The translations under genes were made by a program, and so were the position numbers. The notes below the pieces were generated by a model, which was given only the letters and a program-made list of their open reading frames with translations, searched no databases and was not told the DNA's origin. A stretch of 64,000 nucleotides of DNA, taken from positions 1-64,000 of the forward strand of contig BDSL01000039.1 in assembly GCA_003116995.1 (NCBI GenBank). The letters run 5' to 3'. The DNA is from Yamagishiella unicocca (taxonomy: Eukaryota > Chlorophyta > Chlorophyceae > Chlamydomonadales > Volvocaceae). Shown piece after piece: positions 1 to 10,600 of this stretch (within the stretch, counting starts at the first letter, position 1; each line of letters opens with the position of its first letter).

Positions 1-1063
1 CAGTACACGTAAAACCATGGTGCATTTACAGGGCGTTTTACAGATCTGACCGAAGTCCAGAAAGTGGATATTTGTAATAAGCATACCTTGAAGAGTCCAC
101 AGTTAAAGGGTGGTGACCTTTGGCGAAGTCCATGTGCATGTAGTAGTAACTGTTACAATCCCTAGCATTCCAGCCACCAGTACACGTAAAACCATGGTGC
201 ATTTACAGGGCGTTTTACAGATCTGAGCGAAGTCCAGAAAGTGGATATTTGTATTAAACATACCTTGAAGAGTCCACAGTAAAAGGGTGGTGACCTTTGG
301 CGAAGTCCATGTGCATGTAGTAGTAACTGTTACAATCCCTAGCATTCCAGCCGCCAGTACACTTGAAACCATGGTGCATTTACAGGGTGTTTTACAGATC
401 TGACCGAAGTCCAGAAAGTGGATATTTGTATTAAACATACCTTGAAGAGTCCACAGTAAAAGGGTGGTGTCCTTTGGCGAAGTCCATGTGCATGTAGTAG
501 TAACTGTTACAATCCCTAGCATTCCAGCCGCCAGTACACGTAAAACCATGGTGCATTTACAGGGCGTTTTACAGATCTGACCGAAGTCCAGAAAGTGGAT
601 ATTTGTAATAAGCATACCTTGAAGAGTCCACAGTAAAAGGGTGGTGACCTTTGGCGAAGTCCATGTGCATGTAGTAGTAACTGTTACAATCCCTAGCATT
701 CCAGCCCCAGTACACGTAAAACCATGGTGCATTTACAGGGCGTTTTACAGATCTGACCGAAGTCCAGAAAGTGGATATTTGTAATAAGCATAAGCATACC
801 TTGAAGAGTCCACAGTTAAAGGGTGGTGACCTTTGGCGAAGTCCATGTGCATGTAGTAGTAACTGTTACAATCCCTAGCATTCCAGCCACCAGTACACGT
901 AAAACCATGGTGCATTTACAGGGCGTTTTACAGATCTGAGCGAAGTCCAGAAAGTGGATATTTGTATTAAACATACCTTGAAGAGTCCACAGTAAAAGGG
1001 TGGTGACCTTTGGCGAAGTCCATGTGCATGTAGTAGTAACTGTTACAATCCCTAGCATTCCAG
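1..1063. repeat. 177-bp satellite, left part
   Basis: About six monomers of a 177-bp tandem repeat, cut off by the window edge on the left and by the inserted mobile element at 1064. Monomers start at 1, 178, 355 and so on with 'cagtacac'. One monomer near 780-795 carries a small internal duplication (aataagcataagc), and one junction near 704 lacks three bases. The period is a multiple of three, so long open frames arise without needing a gene. The array resumes at 7676. Confidence 0.97.
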
Positions 1064-1091
1064 CCCTATGGCAGCCAAATCGTCGTAAAGG
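1064..1091 (+). repeat. left terminal inverted repeat
   Basis: Starts CCCTATGGCAGCCAAATCGT and matches the reverse complement of 7648-7675 over 28 bp without mismatch. Similarity continues a few bases further with one mismatch. It is preceded directly by the target duplication CAG (1061-1063). Confidence 0.95.
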
Positions 1092-1465
1092 GCTCCTAGG
1101 AGTCGTAACGACGTTACGAGGGTGTTACGACTCCAACGACTGTTTAAGTAGTTAACGTACCTAACGTCTTATATAGAACTAAAAGCCTCGTAAACAGTTA
1201 CGAACTTAGGATCTTAAACCCTGCTTAAGACGGTATAAGTAGTTAACGTACCTAACGTCTTATAAAGAACTAAAAGCCTCGTAAACAGTTACGAGTTACG
1301 ACTCGTAAGACCCTTACGAGCACTCTTATGAATGGTGTTATGACGCATTGAGCCGGATGCCATTATCAGAGATTTCATTCGTTACACGGTGGCCTGTCGT
1401 CATCTAACACTGCGGAAGACCGGACCGGTCTACCGCCGCCCTTGGCGGGTACACCGGTCTACCTC

Positions 1466-2030
1466 GACCGGCCCGGTCTACCTCTCGTTGCACTTCACCG
1501 GCCCGGTCTAACTCTGCCCATAACCGGCCCGGTCTCGCGGCCCTCGACTGGCCCGGTCTACCTCTCGCTGCCCTTCACCGGCCCGGTCTAACTCTGCCCA
1601 TAACCGGCCCGGTCTCGCGGCCCTCGACCGGCCCGGTCTACCTCTCGCTGCCCTTCACCGGCCCGGTCTAACACTACTGCCCATAACCGGCCCGGTCTCG
1701 TGGCTCTTGACCGGCCCGGTCTACCTCTCACTGCCCTTCACCGGCCCGGTCTAACACTACTGCCCATAACCGGCCCGGTCTCGTGGCTCTTGACCGGCCC
1801 GGTCTACCTCTCACTGCCCTTCACCGGCCCGGTCTAACACTACTGCCATAACCGGCCCGGTCTCGCGGCTCTTGACCGGCCCGGTCTACCTCTCGCTGCC
1901 CTTGACCGGCCCGGTCTATCACTACTGCCCATAACTGGCCCGGTCTCGCGGCCCTTGACCGGCCCGGTCTACCTCTCGCTGCCCTTCACCGGCCCGGTCT
2001 AACACTACTGCCCATAACCGGCCCGGTCTA
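1466..2030. repeat. left subterminal array of a palindromic 12-mer
   Basis: About 21 copies of ACCGGCCCGGTCT, alternately followed by acctctcgctgccc, aacactactgccc or cgcggccctt-like spacers. Three motif-plus-spacer steps make a higher-order unit of about 83 bp. The core (accggcccggt) is close to self-complementary. The same core recurs in the right-hand 112-bp array of the same element, which suggests binding sites for the element's own recombinase or transposase; that role is inferred. Confidence 0.9.
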
Positions 2031-2301
2031 CCGCATCCCACGACGCCTAGCAGTAACGAGGCTAGCAGGCAGACGACCTGCATTGGCACCCTGAGGTGCT
2101 CCAGCACCACGTCCACCATGGCTTTCACTGCGGCCTCCACCAGCAAGAAGTACGCCAGTTGACGGAGCAGAACCTGAGTACACACAGTAGTGTTATGTGT
2201 GTCCTTTTTTATGTAAGGGTGTCCGTTTTATACCATAATTTCATTCTTACCAGCAACTGGTTGGCTCCCTCCTGCCTTTGGCACCGCTGCCTTTTTGCCG
2301 C

Positions 2302-3553
2302 CTAGTGGAACGCCTGGCGTAACAATGAAAATTTTGTTGTATAGTTCGCAAGGAATAGTACGCCGTGGATGCATAATACATTCGCACCTTTAGCGGGCCT
2401 TTCAGGCCTGCAAAGACCCCGTAGTCCACTTGACATACCTGCCTGCGCTGGCGATGCCCCCTGAATGTCGTGTACATAAGGGAAATGGTGATATCAAATA
2501 CTGTTCATGATGCATCCTATCATGCAGGGTTTCTTACCATTGGATAACGGTGCGTACAGAGGTGCCACATCATCATCGTCTGCGGGACAGTCGTCTGGAT
2601 TTCCATAAGCGCCGAATTGTCCAGCCGTGGCATCGACATTGTAGCCCGGCGGCACGAGCCCACCTGCGAAAAATTAAAAGCCCACCGGTTAATAGTAGGG
2701 AATGGATGAGGTCTCCGTAATCCCGCCACCTAGGACGTCCTCATGTTGGACATTACCCGAGACCCCTTTTGTAACACATTCACTTCAACCGTTACATTTT
2801 CAAAACTATAAAAGATGTGATACGTGTCATCATGTTGGGTAGAGGTCTCCTTCATTACTCACATGGTGGCTGCGGCTGCTGCAGCTGTTCCACAACTGCC
2901 TCGTTGACAAGTGACGCCATTTCGTCGCCTGTAAGACATGAAGACTTCATGATTCGTTGCGCCAATGGGGAAGGGGGATGGGACGGCATAGGGGACCTAC
3001 CCACAGTCCATAAGCAAAGACTCACTGCTTAAGTTACTGTATGCTTACCCGACACTGCTTTCCTTCTTCCTCTTCGCCTCGCACCTGTTCGGTGGGACCA
3101 TAGCATCTAGTAACTGGATTGCTTGCATTCGTGGAACGTGGTACTCCTTCAGCAGGGACAGCCCTGCCTCCCGCGGATTGCTGTCAGACGCTTCGATCTC
3201 GCTTGTCAGCGCAGATGTCAGAGTCTCGAAAGTCTCTCCACTGGTCCTTAACACCGATGCCAGCTCGGCCTTAGCGCGGTCGCTTAGAGCGCTTAGGATA
3301 GTGCCAGACACGCCCCGCAGTTGAAGGAAACTTTCGATGTCACTCTTTCCGTTGTAGGTAGGCGCTGACCCCATACGACCTTCAGGCGGTGCGTATCCAT
3401 TTTGCGCATGGATAGGACCTCTGTGCCAGTCAGCTCCTGCGCCTCGGCCGTCGAGGCCTCGGCCAGCAGCTCCGTACGTTCGCTCACGTGGCTGATCGTA
3501 ACTTGTCCCCGCCGCACCAGCACTTTGCGCTCTCCTATCGTCTTCTCCTCCAT
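2302..3553 (-). CDS. possible spliced gene of the mobile element, function unknown
   Basis: No family recognised. Reading the minus strand, splice-like exons can be set at 3553-3049 (acceptor ttatcag, donor GTAAGC), 2928-2863 (acceptor tcttacag, donor GTGAGT), 2663-2538 (acceptor ttttcgcag, donor GTAAGA) and 2460-2302, ending in TAG at 2304-2302. Phase agrees across the last three exons and gives a Gln/Pro stretch, then a Gly/Tyr/Asp-rich segment with a DDDD run, then a basic-hydrophobic tail. The join from the first exon to the second is off by one base. Two frames are open in the first exon, and I cannot tell which is coding (one begins MEEKTIGERK; the other contains ALSDRAKAELASVLRTSGE). 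It could be an accessory protein of the element or a decayed gene. Confidence 0.4.
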
Positions 3554-4004
3554 CTGATAATTATTCGTGTGATGAAACGTTATCTGACCGGTACATTTTT
3601 TCCCCGCCAAAATTTCAAAAGTGATCTATGCCCGCAACCGCTGCTGTATAAAAATTGTATATAATTCAGGACATTGTCTTAGTGTAGTTAGTAGTTCGTT
3701 GTTAGGGAAAGTCTTCACACAATGCGTACGGTAGCAGTGTTCCGGGCGCCGCCTTCCTACAACAGGCCTTAGGTGAAAGGGAATACTGCCGTCCTAAAAG
3801 GGTTAGTGTAATGCACAGCAGACAGAGTGCATAATGCTTACCGCAACTCGCGGCCGCCATTCGGCTCGAGCAGTGCGTGTGGTGTCGAACGATTGCCATA
3901 CCTCTCCTTGTCCTCTTCGTTTTGCTTGGTTAATGGTGAAATGCAGAACGATGGAATCCGCGCCCTAGAGAGCGAGCCTGACAACGAGGGTTTGACACGA
4001 ACAC

Positions 4005-4568
4005 GTGTACCTATCATCCCGCCTAGGTATGCGTCCTAGGTATGCGAGCCAGCTCCTGCAAGATGTCGCAAGGCAGCACACAGCACCTGCCATCGCCTCC
4101 GACTCACCTCTTCGAGCCAGCTTACCGATACGTCGTCGATTTGTCCCCACTCCGTTCAACGCCGATACCCCGCCTACTCGCATGGGAAACTCTGCATGTG
4201 GCGGTAGTTCTGGTGACGTAATAACTCAGTGCACTAGACAGCCGTTCAACGATTACACCCCGACCCCAACACGTAATGGTACTGGCGACCCTGGCCATGG
4301 TGGAAGCCCTGTTGACAGTACAGCGCCAAACTTCAATATCCCTGATTACCAGCAGCTGTCATCTGCTGAAGAAGATTCTCCCTCTTCAGAAGAAATGGCC
4401 GAAGACTGGGCTGTATATGAGGACGCGGAAGAGGATTTTGCAGAGGGTGATGTGTACGAAGATGCTGAGGGGGGACATAGTGACTTCAATCGGCTCAACT
4501 GGAACTTTAAACCGAATGAACGTGAGATGTTATGGAACAGGGGGTACCCTACTGAGCCGCGAAACTGA
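4005..4568 (+). CDS. acidic hypothetical ORF inside the mobile element
   Basis: An open frame of 187 codons ending at 4568, with an internal Met (MGNSACGG) near 4182 as another start. The N-terminal half is Thr/Pro/Asn-rich. The C-terminal half is strongly acidic, with repeated EDAEEDF/VYEDAEGG-type stretches followed by FNRLNWNFKPNEREMLWNRG. The composition shift and tryptophan-rich end look more like protein than chance, but no domain is recognised. It lies upstream of the recombinase on the same strand and could be an N-terminal exon of it; no splice link could be shown. Confidence 0.35.
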   Translation: MYLSSRLGMRPRYASQLLQDVARQHTAPAIASDSPLRASLPIRRRFVPTPFNADTPPTRMGNSACGGSSGDVITQCTRQPFNDYTPTPTRNGTGDPGHGGSPVDSTAPNFNIPDYQQLSSAEEDSPSSEEMAEDWAVYEDAEEDFAEGDVYEDAEGGHSDFNRLNWNFKPNEREMLWNRGYPTEPRN

Positions 4569-5372
4569 CGCTGCTGAAGCACACCGGACATAGGGAGGTT
4601 GGCCGCCCAGGGCCGCCGATGGGAGAATGGCAAGCGGGAGAATGGCGAACAGGGGGGTTACTTCTAAATGCAATGTACCGATAACCGAATAACCGATTCA
4701 TTTCTTGCGTCATGTAGTCCAACGGCAACACCTCAAGCACTCTGGGAATGGGCTGGTCCGTTTCCTCTCTGTTTCAGGCTCGGTTTAAGTCCGTTTTCTC
4801 AGTCCGTTTCGGTAGGTTACTATCTGTTGTTGTAATCGTTACAGTGGGCTCCAGACCTGAAAAGGTAGAGCCATCGGGCGCATCGCCTGACCGTTATCTG
4901 TTGTAACGGTTACAGTGGGTTCCAGACCAAGAGGTAGAACCATCGGGCGCATCGCCTGACACTGAACAAGACGGAGGAAACAAATACCGACATGCTATCT
5001 GTTATGCATTCCGTTTCCTGGTCCGTATGGGCCAAAAACTTAGAATGACACGGACCTAAACCGAGCCGGGAACGGAGAGGATCGCTTGCTACATACGTTT
5101 TACAGTTCGTTATGAACGGACCAGGAACGGACCGGGCCAACGTAGCACGGTACGGACCCGATTACCGACCGCATAAGGCAGCACCTAACGGAAGCTTCCA
5201 AACCCAGCAGAGAACGGAGCATGTCACGGAGCAGCCAACCGACCGCATAAGGCAGTGCCTTACCAAGCTGAAAACCTAATTTACCGAAATAGCATAAAAC
5301 AAAGTAGAAGACGGGTGCCCTCACCAATGACAGCACGATCCGTCCAGCGTGACCACTCAGTAATATGTCAAT
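4569..5372. other. non-coding part of the element with short repeats
   Basis: No gene seen. Two near-copies of a roughly 75-bp segment lie in tandem at about 4817-4965 (each ending in ccatcgggcgcatcgcctgac). A further relative of this segment lies far away at 63547-63606. The 18-mer accgaccgcataaggcag occurs twice, near 5163 and 5238. Confidence 0.6.
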
Positions 5373-6358
5373 GTGCAAAAGTCCTGCCAGGAGCTGACGG
5401 GGGGAACCCAGCCGAAGGTTCGAGAAGGTCCGTGTCAATGGCCTACCAGGGACGATCACACCGTCCATGACATAGTCATCAAGGTTTCTCTACAAGCATT
5501 AGCCCAACGGGATGCAAGCCCAGGTGCTACAGCAGAGACCGCTGTTACGCGAATGCTTACTAGTACTTTTCAGAATATGTCAAGTACCGACGCAAGCGCG
5601 GACCACCAGCGTGCAGCCTTATACCTTCCACGTACTTTCAATAGCTACCGCGCGCTCGTGGCGTACCTGTGGGGCTTAATGGTGCAGGCCAGCCGCCCCC
5701 TGGAGCGGCTACTGCTGTTGAGGGATCACCTGTGCGTGCTGTTGCTGTGGCAAACTAAACGGCGGTGCGAGGGCACGACGTGGGCAAACTCGGGCTTGGG
5801 GACTTCGTAGACCCTGCACAACCTCACCGCCGGCCGTACCCGGGTTTCCCGTTGCCGCCACCCTGGGAGTGGGGTCCCTCTCTGGCCCCCTCCCTGTGTT
5901 TCCGACAGTGAGGCACCAAGACTCATAAGCTGGCGCGCGCCCCCTTCGTGGAGCTGGTTCCCAACCCGGCGGAGCCAGCGTTCTGCCTTCCGCGGAACCT
6001 GGCCTACTACCTGTGGTGCTGTGGCCAGCCCGACGCCCCAGCGGGGAGCACCGTCCGGGACCTGTTGTTCCGGCCCCTGGCCCCGGATCAACAGGGCTTC
6101 AACGAGACCGCGCTACGCAGCGCGAGCCTGGCGGCCCGGGTCCGCCTGCACCTGCAGGGGGCGGGGCACTATGAGGGGGAAACCGTCCACAGTTTCCGCC
6201 GTGGTGCCTTGCAGGCCTCGGAGGCGTCGGGTGAAGGGGTTCCCGCCTTGCTGGCTTTTGGGCAGTTGCGGAGCGCCGCCATGCTTGGCCATTACTTGGA
6301 TCCCCACCGTCACGAGCGGGACATACGGCCCCGCCTGTGCTTGGTGCTGATCCGCTAG
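5373..6358 (+). pseudogene. degenerate tyrosine recombinase (Crypton/DIRS-like catalytic domain)
   Basis: The two halves of one protein lie in different frames. Frame one (5373 to about 5766) ends in LRDHLCVLLLWQTKRR, the helix with the first catalytic Arg. The protein then continues one frame over from about 5771 (GHDVGKLGLGDF), passes an in-frame TGA at 5909-5911 and runs through GTKTHKLARAPF (beta-hairpin Lys), TVHSFRRGAL (HxxR box) and LRSAAMLGHYLDP. The last carries the nucleophile Tyr (codon 6293-6295) in the spacing seen in DIRS/Crypton enzymes, with Leu where those have Trp or His. The frame ends at TAG 6356-6358. One indel near 5766-5770 and one nonsense codon make it a pseudogene unless spliced in an unseen way. 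Role by family: strand cutting and joining through a 3'-phosphotyrosine for element movement. Confidence 0.8.
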
Positions 6359-6570
6359 GGCCTGTCATGCAATTGCGTCCAGTAAGCCATCCTGACAGGC
6401 CTTGGTTCTCTACTGAAGCCATTGTGCCATGGTCATGCGTAGTCCTACGGCACCCTAAGAAGGCTGGATGGTTGGTGGCCCTTGCTCGTCACTGGCACAC
6501 CTTGCAACATCTGGAGGGTTGCCCAACGCCTCCCTGGATGGCGTGTTTGGCGCTGGGTTTCCACACAATT

Positions 6571-7240
6571 GATCCCAGACCGGGCCGGTCTCCGACCCCG
6601 CAGCGCTGGGTTTGCGTGCAGCTGCCTCTTCGTGGGTTTGCATCGTTTCCGGGAGACAGTGTTGATTAGAACGGTAGCAATCGATCCCAGACCGGGCCGG
6701 TCTCCGACCCCGCAGCGCTGGGTTTGCGTGCAGCTGCCTCTTCGTGGGTTTGTAACGTTTCCGCGAGATAGTGTTGATTAGAACGGTAGCAATCGATCCC
6801 AGACCGGGCCGGTCTCCGACCCCGCAGCGCTGGGTTTGCGTGCAGCTGCCTCTTCGTGGGTTTGTAACGTTTCCGCGAGATAGTGTTGATTAGAACGGTA
6901 GCAATCGATCCCAGACCGGGCCGGTCTCCGACCCCACAGCGCTGGGTTTGCGTGCAGCTGCCTCTTCGTGGGTTTGTAACGTTTCCGCGAGATAGTGTTG
7001 ATTAGAACGGTAGCAATCGATCCCAGACCGGGCCGGTCTCCGACCCCACAGCGCTGGGTTTGCGTGCAGCTGCCTCTTCGTGGGTTTGCAACGTTTCCGC
7101 GAGATAGTGTTGATTAGAACGGTTGCAATCGATCCCAGACCGGGCCGGTCTCCGACCCCGCCCGCAGCGATGGGTTTCAACGCAACTCCCTAGTCGTGGG
7201 GTAGCATCGTTTCTAGGAGACAGAATAGATTCGAACGGCA
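6571..7240. repeat. right subterminal 112-bp tandem repeat
   Basis: Six units with exact 112-bp steps (starts at 6571, 6683, 6795, 6907, 7019, 7131), the last one diverged. Each unit begins with gatcccAGACCGGGCCGGTCT, a near-perfect palindrome equivalent to the core of the left subterminal array. Open frames here on both strands only reflect the repetition. Confidence 0.95.
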
Positions 7241-7647
7241 GCAATTGATCCGAGACTGTGATGAAACACTAGAGAGGCATTCACGTATGTAGGTAGACGC
7301 GGGCCGGTCTCTGAGCTTCGAGCGTGCTCAGACATACTGAGCGCAGATTGTAAACTGAAATCAGTCCATAATTGAGAGTTACAAAAGGCTATAGGTGGAT
7401 GAAGCCTCTGCGATGCACTGAACGGTGTAAATGCGCCGAAGTTGGCGAGCCTGCACGGTGCTTACGCCACTAAAACAAGTCGTAAGAGGTTACGACGCAT
7501 TTAAATGTCTCGTATTAAAAGGCTCGTAAGAGTCGTAGGGCCTTCTTATGCGTTAACGAACTTAGGAACCGTCATAATGACAGCTCGTAAACGATTATGA
7601 TGGCTCTTACGAGGGCTCTTATGAAGGCTCGTAAGGCTTTTACGAGG

Positions 7648-7675
7648 CCTTTACGACGATTTGGCTGCCATAGGG
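7648..7675 (-). repeat. right terminal inverted repeat
   Basis: Reverse complement of the left end. It is followed by the second copy of the target duplication, CAG at 7676-7678, after which the satellite resumes in phase. Confidence 0.95.
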
Positions 7676-10600
7676 CAGCCGCCAGTACACTTGAAACCAT
7701 GGTGCATTTACAGGGTGTTTTACAGATCTGACCGAAGTCCAGAAAGTGGATATTTGTATTAAACATACCTTGAAGAGTCCACAGTAAAAGGGTGGTGTCC
7801 TTTGGCGAAGTCCATGTGCATGTAGTAGTAACTGTTACAATCCCTAGCATTCCAGCCGCCAGTACACGTAAAACCATGGTGCATTTACAGGGCGTTTTAC
7901 AGATCTGACCGAAGTCCAGAAAGTGGATATTTGTAATAAGCATACCTTGAAGAGTCCACAGTTAAAGGGTGGTGACCTTTGGCGAAGTCCATGTGCATGT
8001 AGTAGTAACTGTTACAATCCCTAGCATTCCAGCCGCCAGTACACGTAAAACCATGGTGCATTTACAGGGCGTTTTACAGATCTGAGCGAAGTCCAGAAAG
8101 TGGATATTTGTATTAAACATACCTTGAAGAGTCCACAGTAAAAGGGTGGTGACCTTTGGCGAAGTCCATGTGCATGTAGTAGTAACTGTTACAATCCCTA
8201 GCATTCCAGCCGCCAGTACACGTAAAACCATGGTGCATTTACAGGGCGTTTTACAGATCTGACCGAAGTCCAGAAAGTGGATATTTGTAATAAGCATACC
8301 TTGAAGAGTCCACAGTTAAAGGGTGGTGACCTTTGGCGAAGTCCATGTGCATGTAGTAGTAACTGTTACAATCCCTAGCATTCCAGCCACCAGTACACGT
8401 AAAAACATGGTGCATTAACAGGGCGTTTTACAGATCTGAGCGAAGTCCAGAAAGTGGATATTTGTATTAAACATACCTTGAAGAGTCCACAGTAAAAGGG
8501 TGGTGACCTTTGGCGAAGTCCATGTGCATGTAGTAGTAACTGTTACAATCCCTAGCATTCCAGCCGCCAGTGCACGTAAAACCATGGTGCATTTACAGGG
8601 CGTTTTACAGATCTGACCGAAGTCCAGAAAGTGGATATTTGTAATAAGCATACCTTGAAGAGTCCACAGTTAAAGGGTGGTGACCTTTGGCGAAGTCCAT
8701 GTGCATGTAGTAGTAACTGTTACAATCCCTAGCATTCCAGCCGCCAGTACACGTAAAACCATGGTGCATTTACAGGGCGTTTTACAGATCTGACCGAAGT
8801 CCAGAAAGTGGATATTTGTAATAAGCATACCTTGAAGAGTCCACAGTTAAAGGGTGGTGACCTTTGGCGAAGTCCATGTGCATGTAGTAGTAACTGTTAC
8901 AATCCCTAGCATTCCAGCCACCAGTACACGTAAAACCATGGTGCATTTACAGGGCGTTTTACAGATCTGAGCGAAGTCCAGAAAGTGGATATTTGTATTA
9001 AACATACCTTGAAGAGTCCACAGTAAAAGGGTGGTGACCTTTGGCGAAGTCCATGTGCATGTAGTAGTAACTGTTACAATCCCTAGCATTCCAGCCGCCA
9101 GTACACTTGAAACCATGGTGCATTTACAGGGTGTTTTACAGATCTGACCGAAGTCCAGAAAGTGGATATTTGTATTAAACATACCTTGAAGAGTCCACAG
9201 TAAAAGGGTGGTGTCCTTTGGCGAAGTCCATGTGCATGTAGTAGTAACTGTTACAATCCCTAGCATTCCAGCCGCCAGTACACGTAAAACCATGGTGCAT
9301 TTACAGGGCGTTTTACAGATCTGACCGAAGTCCAGAAAGTGGATATTTGTAATAAGCATACCTTGAAGAGTCCACAGTTAAAGGGTGGTGACCTTTGGCG
9401 AAGTCCATGTGCATGTAGTAGTAACTGTTACAATCCCTAGCATTCCAGCCGCCAGTACACTTGAAACCATGGTGCATTTACAGGGTGTTTTACAGATCTG
9501 ACCGAAGTCCAGAAAGTGGATATTTGTATTAAACATACCTTGAAGAGTCCACAGTAAAAGGGTGGTGTCCTTTGGCGAAGTCCATGTGCATGTAGTAGTA
9601 ACTGTTACAATCCCTAGCATTCCAGCCGCCAGTACACGTAAAACCATGGTGCATTTACAGGGCGTTTTACAGATCTGACCGAAGTCCAGAAAGTGGATAT
9701 TTGTAATAAGCATACCTTGAAGAGTCCACAGTTAAAGGGTGGTGACCTTTGGCGAAGTCCATGTGCATGTAGTAGTAACTGTTACAATCCCTAGCATTCC
9801 AGCCGCCAGTACACGTAAAACCATGGTGCATTTACAGGGCGTTTTACAGATCTGAGCGAAGTCCAGAAAGTGGATATTTGTATTAAACATACCTTGAAGA
9901 GTCCACAGTAAAAGGGTGGTGACCTTTGGCGAAGTCCATGTGCATGTAGTAGTAACTGTTACAATCCCTAGCATTCCAGCCACCAGTACACGTAAAACCA
10001 TGGTGCATTTACAGGGCGTTTTACAGATCTGAGCGAAGTCCAGAAAGTGGATATTTGTATTAAACATACCTTGAAGAGTCCACAGTAAAAGGGTGGTGAC
10101 CTTTGGCGAAGTCCATGTGCATGTAGTAGTAACTGTTACAATCCCTAGCATTCCAGCCGCCAGTACACTTGAAACCATGGTGCATTTACAGGGTGTTTTA
10201 CAGATCTGACCGAAGTCCAGAAAGTGGATATTTGTATTAAACATACCTTGAAGAGTCCACAGTAAAAGGGTGGTGTCCTTTGGCGAAGTCCATGTGCATG
10301 TAGTAGTAACTGTTACAATCCCTAGCATTCCAGCCGCCAGTACACGTAAAACCATGGTGCATTTACAGGGCGTTTTACAGATCTGAGCGAAGTCCAGAAA
10401 GTGGATATTTGTAATAAACATACCTTGAAGAGTCCACAGTTAAAGGGTGGTGACCTTTGGCGAAGTCCATGTGCATGTAGTAGTAACTGTTACAATCCCT
10501 AGCATTCCAGCCACCAGTACACGTAAAACCATGGTGCATTTACAGGGCGTTTTACAGATCTGAGCGAAGTCCAGAAAGTGGATATTTGTAATAAGCATAC

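Larger units (their letters stand above)
1064..7675. mobile_element. 6.6-kb TIR element carrying a tyrosine recombinase, inserted in the satellite
   Basis: A 6,612-bp insertion in one satellite monomer. Its ends are inverted repeats beginning CCCTATGGCAGCCAAATCGT, identical for 28 bp. The satellite reads attcCAG before the left end and CAGccgcc after the right end, whereas an intact monomer has a single CAG there; this is a clean 3-bp target duplication. Both ends hold many TTACGAG/CTCGTAA motifs, then tandem arrays sharing a palindromic core (left 1466-2030, right 6571-7240). Inside lie a possible spliced minus-strand gene (2302-3553), an acidic plus-strand ORF (4005-4568) and a decayed tyrosine recombinase (5373-6358). 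Tyrosine-recombinase elements (Crypton, DIRS) do not normally make inverted repeats plus target duplications, so this is either a composite with a nested recombinase element or an unfamiliar type. The superfamily is left open. It no longer looks autonomous, because the recombinase frame is broken. Confidence 0.85.
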
